From: Halolamina pelagica
GTDB lineage: Archaea > Halobacteriota > Halobacteria > Halobacteriales > Haloferacaceae
Assembly: GCF_900115675.1 (NCBI RefSeq)
Contig: NZ_FOXI01000003.1
Location: forward strand, 62,001 to 126,000
Direction: 5' to 3'
Length of the DNA: 64,000 nucleotides
Part shown: piece by piece, positions 51,715 to 58,032 of the stretch
Numbering within the stretch: position 1 is the first letter of the stretch
Layout: every line of letters begins with the position of its first letter
The notes under the pieces: model-generated
What the model saw: only the letters and a program-made list of their open reading frames with translations
What the model was told of the DNA's origin: nothing
Database searches by the model: none
Program-made: the position numbers and the translations under genes

Positions 51715-52203
51715 GAAATCACCCGCGAGCCGTCCCGCTTCGGCATCGCCGTCGCGGCCGGGTTCGCGCTGCTCTCGGTCGCGACGACGGCCGTGGTCGC
51801 GACGGCCGGCGGCGCCATCTCGGGGCTGGGGCTGGTCGTGCTGCTCGCCGGGCTCGCAGTCGCGTCGCGTCGATTGATCACCAACGGCGGCGGGATCCTG
51901 TTGCTCGGCGCGCTGTACGTGGGGTATACGGGCGCGCCGCCGCTGCTGGTGCTCGTCGGCGCCCTGACGGGGGTGCTCGCGTGGGACGCCGCCAGCAACG
52001 CCGTCTCGGTGGGCGAGCAGCTGGGGAAGGAGACCGACACGATGCGGGGCGAGGTCGTCCACGTCGTCTCGTCGGTGCTCGTCGGCAGTCTCGCCGTCGC
52101 CGTCGGCTACGCGGTGTATCTCGCCGCGGCCGGGGGCCAGCCTATCGCGTCGGTGTTCCTGCTGGTGGTCGGCGCCGTCGCGCTGGTGAACGCGCTGCGC
52201 TGA
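51709..52203 (+). CDS. Small membrane protein of the DUF58 operon (DUF7519-like)
   Basis: This 164-residue protein has five hydrophobic segments (near 13-30, 35-52, 57-78, 105-125 and 135-155). The start at 51709 follows a Shine-Dalgarno-like GGAGGTGG at a suitable distance. It is the last gene of the DUF4129-DUF58 operon. The family is haloarchaeal and has no assigned role. Confidence 0.7.
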   Translation: MTEITREPSRFGIAVAAGFALLSVATTAVVATAGGAISGLGLVVLLAGLAVASRRLITNGGGILLLGALYVGYTGAPPLLVLVGALTGVLAWDAASNAVSVGEQLGKETDTMRGEVVHVVSSVLVGSLAVAVGYAVYLAAAGGQPIASVFLLVVGAVALVNALR

Positions 52204-52212
52204 ACCGTAACC

Positions 52213-52220
52213 GATTAACC
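52213..52220 (+). promoter_or_regulatory. TATA-like box of tRNA-Ser
   Basis: GATTAACC lies 25-32 bases before the mature 5' end at 52245. Confidence 0.5.
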
Positions 52221-52244
52221 GGAGCACGTCCCACGATCGGATGA

Positions 52245-52329
52245 GCCGAGGTAGCCTAGCCTGGCCAAGGCGGTAGATTCGAAATCTACTGTCCTCACGG
52301 ACTCGAGGGTTCAAATCCCTCCCTCGGCG
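52245..52329 (+). tRNA. tRNA-Ser (anticodon CGA)
   Basis: This is an 85-base class II tRNA. The acceptor GCCGAGG pairs with CCTCGGC with discriminator G. The anticodon stem is GTAGA/TCTAC around TTCGAAA, so the anticodon is CGA. The long variable arm TGTCCTCACGGACTC is diagnostic for serine, and the T-arm is GAGGG/CCCTC with TTCAAAT. There is no intron and CCA is not encoded. Confidence 0.95.
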
Positions 52330-52417
52330 CTTCTGAAGTACAACGTCGACCAGCGCCGCGTTTGATCGCGGCGCGTCGTCGACCGTGCCGAACCGGAGCC
52401 GGGTCGAGGGATTTGAA
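52310..52417 (+). repeat. tRNA-Ser tail hairpin unit A
   Basis: TTCAAATCCCTC (52310-52321, inside the tRNA T-arm) has a perfect inverted copy at 52406-52417. Between them is a strong hairpin, GCGCCGCG (52353-52360) with CGCGGCGC (52367-52374), extended by GTCGAC at 52345-52350 and 52378-52383. Confidence 0.8.
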
Positions 52418-52449
52418 CGAGACCGGACGAGCGAAGCGAGTCCGGGCGT

Positions 52450-52560
52450 GGTTCAACATCCCTCCCTCGGCACTTCTCGAACTGTAAGCCGGCGAGCGCC
52501 GCGTCTCGTCGCAGCGCGACGCCGGCCCTGTCGACTCGAAGCCGTGCCGAGGGGTTTGAA
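52450..52560 (+). repeat. tRNA-Ser tail hairpin unit B
   Basis: The unit begins with a copy of the tRNA 3' end (ATCCCTCCCTCGG at 52458). CCCTCGGCAC (52464-52473) has a perfect inverted copy at 52544-52553, and GCCGGCG (52488-52494) pairs with CGCCGGC (52520-52526). Confidence 0.8.
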
Positions 52561-52598
52561 TCAGGGAGTGAAGCGAACGGAGAGAGCGGAACGACCGT

Positions 52599-52702
52599 GG
52601 TTCAACATCCCTCCCTCGACGCTTCTCGAACTGCGAGTTGGCGAGCGCCGCGTCTCGCCACGGCGATCGGTCGCCTGACCCGGCACGGCGGGGTTTGATA
52701 GT
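52599..52702 (+). repeat. tRNA-Ser tail hairpin unit C (degenerate)
   Basis: A third copy of the tRNA 3' end begins at 52607, 149 bases after the second. TGGCGAG (52639-52645) pairs with CTCGCCA (52654-52660). The outer arm has decayed to GGGGTTTGATAG. No gene lies in 52330-52723. Confidence 0.75.
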
Positions 52703-52723
52703 CCCACCCCGAGAACGGCGGGT

Positions 52724-52960
52724 ATGAGCACCGAAGAGCCAACCGAACGATGCTACTCCGAGATCGTCACCCGGCTCGATGAGGGGGAGCGGGAGACGGT
52801 CGCCGAGGCGGCGGCGCTGCTCGCCAGCACCGCCGACCGCATGGCCCAGGTCGAGAGCGACGGCGACGCCGAGGGGATGGCGGTCGAACTCCGACGTATC
52901 GCGGACGAACAGGCCCGGATCGAGGAGATCGCCCTCGCTCCTGGCTCCGGCACGAACTGA
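52724..52960 (+). CDS. Small helical hypothetical protein
   Basis: This is a 78-residue acidic protein predicted to be two helices (TRLDEGERETVAEAAALLAS and AVELRRIADEQARIEEIALA). I do not recognise the family. A TATA-like GTTTGATA at about 52693-52700, 24-31 bases before the ATG, lies in the decayed end of the third tRNA-tail unit. The downstream trkH gene begins 25 bases after its stop, so the two may form an operon. Confidence 0.55.
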   Translation: MSTEEPTERCYSEIVTRLDEGERETVAEAAALLASTADRMAQVESDGDAEGMAVELRRIADEQARIEEIALAPGSGTN

Positions 52961-52985
52961 GCCCGCCCACTGAGCCGCCCACTCG

Positions 52986-54530
52986 ATGGTTTCACTCCGA
53001 AACATGCACGTCGATTACCGGGTGAGCGTCGGCTTCGTCGGCCGTGTCCTGAAGTACCTCGGCATCACCCCGCTGGTCCCGCTGCTGGCCGCGTTCTACT
53101 ACGGTGAGAGCCCCGTGCCCTTCGTCGCCACGAGCGCGGTGATGCTCGGGGTGGGCCTGCTGTTCGAGTTCCTCGGCCGCGAGGACGAACTGGGCCGGCG
53201 CGAGGCGTTCCTGCTGGTGAGCCTCGCGTGGCTGGTCGTCCCGCTCGCGGGCACCGTCCCGTACCTCGTCGCCGGCACCGGGACGGTCGCCGGGCCGATC
53301 AACGCGCTGTTCGAGAGCATGAGCGGGTTCACGACCACCGGCGCGACCGTGCTGGGCGAGATCTCCGTCGAGCGCCACGGCCACGCGATGCTGCTGTGGC
53401 GACAGCTCACCCAGTGGCTCGGCGGCATGGGGATCCTCGTCCTGATGGTGGCGATCCTGCCCGAGATGTCCGTCGGCGGCGCGCAGGTGATGGACCAGGA
53501 GGCGCCGGGGCTCTCACTCGACAAACTCACCCCCCGGATCCAGGAGACCGCCCGCGCGCTCTGGGGGATCTACGCGGGGTTCACCCTGCTCGCGGCGCTG
53601 GTCTACTTCGGGCTCGGCGTCGCCGACGTCGCGCCGAACATGGGCCTCTACAACGCCGTCGCCCACGCGCTCACCACGCTCCCGACGGGCGGGTTCTCGC
53701 CCGAAGCTCGCAGCACCGAGGCGTTCGCGCCGGCGATCCAGTGGGCGATGATGCCGTTCATGCTGATCGCGGGGACCAACTTCGCGCTGTTCTGGCACGT
53801 CTTCCGGGGCGACCCCCGCCACCTGACCGACAACGCCGAGTTCCGGGCGTACCTGCTCGTCGTCGCAGGGTTCGGCGCGGTCGTCTCGGCGCTCCTGTTC
53901 GCCGGCGTCGGGATCGCCGAGACGCCGTCGAACGTCGACGCGATCGCGGGGAACGTCGAGAACGCGCTCCGGCAGGGGCTCTTCCAGGTGGTCGCGATCG
54001 TCACCACCACCGGCTACGCGAGCATGGACGTCAACACGTGGGACGCCTCCGCGCAGACGATCCTGCTGTTCGCGTACTTCCTCGGCGGCTCCGCGGGCTC
54101 GGCGGCCGGCTCGATCAAGATCGTGCGCTGGGTGATCGCGAAGCGGGCGGCCGGCCGCTCGCTGTTCGTCGCCGCCCACCCCGAAGCCGTCAGGCCGGTT
54201 CGACTGAACGACGAGGTCGTCGACGAGGACACGATCCGCGAGGTGTTCGTGTTCGTGACGGTGTTCGTGGTGCTGTTCGCCGTCTCGACGATGCTGCTCT
54301 ACCTCGACAGCGTCCGGACCGGCCTCTCGCTCTCGGGGCTGGAGGCGATGAGCGTCGCCATCGCGACGCTGGGCAACGTCGGGCCGGGCTTCGGCCCCGT
54401 CGGCCCGATGAACAGCTTCCTCCCGTTCTCCGACGCCGCGAAGCTGTACATGGTGTTCCTGATGTGGATCGGTCGACTGGAGGTCCTCTCGGTGCTCGTG
54501 ATCTTCACGTCGTCGTTCTGGACGCGCTAG
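52986..54530 (+). CDS. trkH: TrkH family potassium uptake protein
   Basis: This 514-residue membrane subunit of the Trk potassium system carries four pore loops with the filter-like signatures SMSGFTTTGAT, LTTLPTGGFS, IVTTTGYAS and ATLGNVGPGFG. An intramembrane Gly-rich loop (GGSAGSAAGSIKIVRW) is typical of TrkH. Potassium import is central to the salt-in strategy of haloarchaea. No TrkA gene is adjacent. ATG codons at 52986 and 53004 are both possible; the first was used. The stop overlaps the convergent kinase gene inside CTAG. Confidence 0.93.
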   Translation: MVSLRNMHVDYRVSVGFVGRVLKYLGITPLVPLLAAFYYGESPVPFVATSAVMLGVGLLFEFLGREDELGRREAFLLVSLAWLVVPLAGTVPYLVAGTGTVAGPINALFESMSGFTTTGATVLGEISVERHGHAMLLWRQLTQWLGGMGILVLMVAILPEMSVGGAQVMDQEAPGLSLDKLTPRIQETARALWGIYAGFTLLAALVYFGLGVADVAPNMGLYNAVAHALTTLPTGGFSPEARSTEAFAPAIQWAMMPFMLIAGTNFALFWHVFRGDPRHLTDNAEFRAYLLVVAGFGAVVSALLFAGVGIAETPSNVDAIAGNVENALRQGLFQVVAIVTTTGYASMDVNTWDASAQTILLFAYFLGGSAGSAAGSIKIVRWVIAKRAAGRSLFVAAHPEAVRPVRLNDEVVDEDTIREVFVFVTVFVVLFAVSTMLLYLDSVRTGLSLSGLEAMSVAIATLGNVGPGFGPVGPMNSFLPFSDAAKLYMVFLMWIGRLEVLSVLVIFTSSFWTR

Positions 54531-55369
54531 TACCCCAGTTCCGCCAGCGTTTCCCGAACCGGATCGAGGTACTCCGAACCGAAGTGGCGCAGGTGCACCA
54601 ACAGCGGCAGCAGCCGGTAGACCGGTCGCCGACTCGCGGCGCCGTGGGGGATCCCGGCACGCGCCCGGTAGCGCTCGAAGAACGCTTCCCCGCCCGTGTC
54701 GGTCCAGTCGACGTAGGCCAGTTCGACCTCCGGGTCGGCGTAGTAGCAGGCCGGATCCAGGAACGTCCGCACCGACTCGCCGTCGGTGAGCAGGTTGGCT
54801 CGCCACACGTCGCCGTGGATCAGCGACGGCTCCGGGTCGTGATCGAGCAGCGCCGGCAGGTCGTCGACGAGTGCGTCGACGCGCTCCGCGCCGTTTGCCG
54901 GGAGCAGGCCCTCCTTCTCGGCGCGGTCGGCCATGTAGCCGAGTCGGTGTTCGCCGAAGAACGTCGACCAGTCCGCCTCGCGGGGGTTCGGCAGGTCGAG
55001 CTCCCCGGTGAGCGTGTCGAACGGGAAGCCAAAGGTCGGCGCAGAGTTCGCGTGCAGCGCGGCGAGTCGGTCCGCGAGGTCGCGCTCGACAGCGGGGGTG
55101 ATCCTCGACTCGCCGTCGACGTACGCGATCACGAGCAGGTCCTCGGCGGCGTGGTGGACCGCGGGCACCGCGAGGCCGTGCTCGGCGAGGTGGCGGAGCA
55201 TCCGCGCCTCGATCCGGAGGTCGGCCTCGGCGGTCTTGGCGACGACCCGTCGGTCGTCCCCGAGGTCGACGCGGTGGACGCTGCCGACCTCGCCGCCGTC
55301 GAGTTCGGCGGCGTCGACGATCGACGCGTCGGCCCACGCCTCGACGGCCGCCCGGGTCGCGGCGTCCAT
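54527..55369 (-). CDS. Fructosamine-3-kinase family protein
   Basis: This 280-residue protein has an aminoglycoside-phosphotransferase fold. The ATP-binding Lys is in RRVVAKTAEAD, followed by the catalytic loop LIHGDVWRANLLTD with Asp and Asn and the metal motif FLDPACYYADPEVELAYVD. Relatives phosphorylate sugar adducts on proteins so that they fall off. The gene ends against trkH and starts directly after the deoxyhypusine synthase stop is read on the same strand. Confidence 0.88.
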   Translation of the reverse strand: MDAATRAAVEAWADASIVDAAELDGGEVGSVHRVDLGDDRRVVAKTAEADLRIEARMLRHLAEHGLAVPAVHHAAEDLLVIAYVDGESRITPAVERDLADRLAALHANSAPTFGFPFDTLTGELDLPNPREADWSTFFGEHRLGYMADRAEKEGLLPANGAERVDALVDDLPALLDHDPEPSLIHGDVWRANLLTDGESVRTFLDPACYYADPEVELAYVDWTDTGGEAFFERYRARAGIPHGAASRRPVYRLLPLLVHLRHFGSEYLDPVRETLAELGY

Positions 55370-56452
55370 CTACTCGCCCAGTTTCTCGAGGGCGTTCGCG
55401 ACCAGCATCGGCAGGAACACGGTCGCGTCGCCGACGATCGTCGCGTTGCGCGCGTCGGGTTCGAACTTGCCCCACGACCGGGCCTCGTCCAGCGTCGCCC
55501 CCGAGAGCCCGCCGGTCGCCTCGGGGTCCATGGTGATCTGGACGCCGTAGTCGTACGCGCCCGGGGTCACGAGCATCGTCTGGAGAGTGAAGTTCTTCGG
55601 CACGCCGCCGCCGACCAGCAGACAGCCCGCGCGTTCGGACTCGAAGGCGCGATCGGTCAGGCCGGTCATGTCCGCCAGCGCGTCCAGCGAGAACTCGGAG
55701 GTCTGGGAGTACACCCACGCCTGCAGCCCCAGCACGGAGTCCTGTACCGCGGGGCAGTAGATCGGCACGTCGTTCTCGTAGGCCGCGGCCGCGATGCCCG
55801 GCCCCTCGTCGATCCCCTCGTCGGCGTTCACCTCGCTGTTCGCGCGGCCGAGTTCGCGGGTGAACCGCTCGATGCTGACGATCCCCTCCTCCTCCAGCGG
55901 CGGGAACACGTGCTCGCGAAGGTGCTCCTCGAACAGCGCGAAGTGCTCCTGGGGCAGGTAGACGTTGTAGATGCGGTCGACGCCCTCCTCGCGCAGGCGC
56001 TCGTCGTGGTCGCGCGTGCCCGACCCCGAGGCGTGGTCCTCGTCGTGGCCGTGTTCGCCGTCGCCGCCATGGTCGCCCTCGCCGTGCCCGTGGACGCTGC
56101 CGTGGTGGTGTTTGCCGCCGATGGCCTCGATCGCGTCGTGGGTCAGGTTCGCGCCGGTGGTGACCAGCGCGTCGACGTGGCCCTCCCGGATCAGGCCGGC
56201 GACGACCTCCCGCATCCCGGCGGGCACCATCGCCCCCGCCAGCGAGAGGAACACGGCGCAGTCGTCGTCCTCGAGCATCTCGGTGTACACGTCGGCGGCC
56301 TCGTGGACTGCGGCGGCGCCGATGCCGGCGTCGCCGTACTGCTCGACCAGCTCGCCCACGCTCATCCCCGCGCTGACGGAGGCGTGGCCGATGGGGTCGT
56401 GCTGGAACTCCCGGCGTTCGGTCTCCTCCTCGTGGTCGGCGTCCTCGCTCAT
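55370..56452 (-). CDS. dys: Deoxyhypusine synthase with a His-rich insert
   Basis: This is a 360-residue NAD-dependent enzyme that transfers an aminobutyl group from spermidine to a lysine of aIF5A, or may use agmatine in haloarchaea. The family blocks are VFLSLAGAMVPAGMREVV, LVTTGANLTHDAIEAIGGKHH, VPIYCPAVQDSVLG and GGGVPKNFTLQT, the last with the active-site Lys. Residues about 114-152 form an insert of His, Asp, Gly and Glu with no counterpart in the fold. The start at 56452 was chosen as the first Met with acidic haloarchaeal character; upstream codons are basic. Confidence 0.93.
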   Translation of the reverse strand: MSEDADHEEETERREFQHDPIGHASVSAGMSVGELVEQYGDAGIGAAAVHEAADVYTEMLEDDDCAVFLSLAGAMVPAGMREVVAGLIREGHVDALVTTGANLTHDAIEAIGGKHHHGSVHGHGEGDHGGDGEHGHDEDHASGSGTRDHDERLREEGVDRIYNVYLPQEHFALFEEHLREHVFPPLEEEGIVSIERFTRELGRANSEVNADEGIDEGPGIAAAAYENDVPIYCPAVQDSVLGLQAWVYSQTSEFSLDALADMTGLTDRAFESERAGCLLVGGGVPKNFTLQTMLVTPGAYDYGVQITMDPEATGGLSGATLDEARSWGKFEPDARNATIVGDATVFLPMLVANALEKLGE

Positions 56453-56511
56453 GCTCCCGTCTCGTGTCGGTGCGGGCTTGAAGGACCCGATACGCGGGTG
56501 CCCCCGTCGAC

Positions 56512-57279
56512 TCAGAGCCCCGTCGGGTGGTCGACGAAGACGGTGTCCAACCCCCACTCCTCGGCCAACGCCTGGAGCGAGCGCACGCCGAAGGTCTCCG
56601 TCGCGTAGTGGCCCGCCAGCAGCACGTTGATGCCGGCTTCGCGGGCCTCGTGGTAGGCCTGCTGTTTCCCTTCACCCGTGATCAGCACGTCGACGCCGGC
56701 GTCGACGGCCTCGTCCAACCAGTCGGCGCCGCTGCCCGTCAGAACGGCGACGCGCTCGATCTCCTCGGGCCCGAACGCGAGCGTCTGCACGCCCTCGCCC
56801 CCCGTTTCGAGCTCGTCGGCCAGGAGCTCCGAGAGGGCGCCGGGTCGGATCGGGTCGTCGCGCTCGCCCAGCAGGCCCACCGTCTCCGGGCCGACCTCGC
56901 CGAACGGTTCCTGCGCGTGGAGGTCGAGCAGGTCGGCGATCCCGGCCGCGTTCCCGAGCGTCGGGTGGCCGTCCAGCGGCAGGTGGGAGACGTACAACGG
57001 GAGGTCGTTCGAGACGAGCGGCTCGAGCCGCTCGTACTCGCGGCCGGTCACGCGGTCAAGCCCGCCCCAGACGAGGCCGTGGTGGGTGACCAGCGCGTCG
57101 GCGCCGGCGTCGAGGGCCGCCTCGATGGTCGCCTCGGCGGCGTCGACGGCGAACGCGACGGTCTCCACCTCGCCCTCCCGGCGCCCGACCTGCAGGCCGT
57201 TGGGGCTCGCGTCCACGTCGGCGTAGTCGTCGGTGCGGAGCTCCTCGTCGAGTCGGTCGACGAAGTCGGCGCGGTCCAT
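56512..57279 (-). CDS. Nif3-like dinuclear metal-centre protein
   Basis: This 255-residue protein belongs to the Nif3/GTP cyclohydrolase I type 2 family, hexamers with a two-metal site. Signature residues are in SPNGLQVGR, ADALVTHHGLVWGG, VSHLPLDGHPTLGN and LLAGHYATETFGV. The biological role is unsettled. The start at 57279 (MDRADFVDRLDEEL) was preferred over one 105 bases upstream. It is divergent from nosL. Confidence 0.9.
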   Translation of the reverse strand: MDRADFVDRLDEELRTDDYADVDASPNGLQVGRREGEVETVAFAVDAAEATIEAALDAGADALVTHHGLVWGGLDRVTGREYERLEPLVSNDLPLYVSHLPLDGHPTLGNAAGIADLLDLHAQEPFGEVGPETVGLLGERDDPIRPGALSELLADELETGGEGVQTLAFGPEEIERVAVLTGSGADWLDEAVDAGVDVLITGEGKQQAYHEAREAGINVLLAGHYATETFGVRSLQALAEEWGLDTVFVDHPTGL

Positions 57280-57368
57280 GGCCGGGGGGTGGGGCGCGGA
57301 CGGTTTGTACCCCCCGGCTCGGGGCGGCGTTCGACTCCCGCACCAATACCCCTTTGCGCCGGTGGCAC

Positions 57369-57382
57369 GTACGTTCACGTAC
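57369..57382. promoter_or_regulatory. Palindrome upstream of nosL
   Basis: GTACGT TC ACGTAC is a perfect inverted repeat 44 bases before the nosL ATG and near the predicted transcription start (a CCAATACC element lies at about 57341-57348). It may be an operator for the nos genes. It does not match the CGAAC-N4-GTTCG pattern known for haloarchaeal denitrification regulators. Confidence 0.35.
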
Positions 57383-57425
57383 ACGAAGCGGCGTCGCCAT
57401 GTGGAGGCGTCGCGACTGCCCCCCC

Positions 57426-58031
57426 ATGACTCCCCACGAACACGATCACGGTGACCACTCGTCCGCGGCGTCGACCGACGCGAGTTGTACCCGCCGCCAC
57501 GCCATCGCGGCGTCGGTCGGACTCACCGTCGGCCTCGCCGGTTGTCTCGGCGGCGACGGCGACGCGCCCGCGGCGGTGACGCTGCCCGAGGACGCCACCT
57601 GCGACGTGTGCGGCATGGTCATCTCCCAACACCCCGGCCCGACCGCGGAGGTCTTCTACGCCGACCAGCGCCCGGGCGGTCACGACAACCCCGCCCGGTT
57701 CGACAGCACGTGGGAGGCGTTCCAGTTCGACTTCGAACACGAGGACTGGTCGCGCGAGGCGTTCTACGTGACCGACTACTCCGTGGTCGACTACGAGATC
57801 CGGACCGACGGGGACCAGCAGGTCATCTCGACGCACTACGGCGCCGAATCGTTCGTCGACGCCACCACGGTCACGTTCGTCGCCGGTTCGTCGGTCGTCG
57901 GCGCGATGGGGGAGGACCTGATCGGCTTCGCCGACGAGGGGGACGCCGAGTCGTTCCAGGCCGAACACGGCGGCGATATCGTCACCTTCGACGAGGTCAC
58001 CCCCGAACTCCTCTCGACGCTCGGGCGGTGA
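57426..58031 (+). CDS. nosL: NosL-like copper lipoprotein
   Basis: This 201-residue protein has a twin-arginine-like leader (TRRHAIAASVGLTVGLAGC) with lipobox Cys. The NosL core follows: CDVCGMVI (the copper-binding Cys/Met region), a substrate-like RFDSTWEAFQFDFEHEDW and the final FAEV-type end (GFADEGDAESFQAEHGGDIVTF). It delivers copper to nitrous oxide reductase. The N-terminus is His-rich (HEHDHGDHSS). The ATG at 57426 was used; 57399 is an alternative. Confidence 0.85.
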   Translation: MTPHEHDHGDHSSAASTDASCTRRHAIAASVGLTVGLAGCLGGDGDAPAAVTLPEDATCDVCGMVISQHPGPTAEVFYADQRPGGHDNPARFDSTWEAFQFDFEHEDWSREAFYVTDYSVVDYEIRTDGDQQVISTHYGAESFVDATTVTFVAGSSVVGAMGEDLIGFADEGDAESFQAEHGGDIVTFDEVTPELLSTLGR

Positions 58032-58032
58032 G

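Noticed and set aside
52310-52702. The repeats as a CRISPR array
   Set aside because: There are only three diverged units of about 145 bases, each with internal pairing and tRNA similarity, and no cas genes are near.
52245-52723. An integrated mobile element at tRNA-Ser
   Set aside because: Repeated tRNA ends are present, but the segments between them are about 145 bases and contain no integrase or other gene.
53228-56608. Open frame of 1126 codons on the plus strand across trkH, the kinase gene and deoxyhypusine synthase
   Set aside because: It crosses three well-supported genes in another frame, and its translation is Arg/Pro-rich low-complexity without any motif.
53514-56675. Open frame of 1053 codons on the minus strand
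   Set aside because: It covers the same genes in a non-coding frame, with biased composition and no domain.
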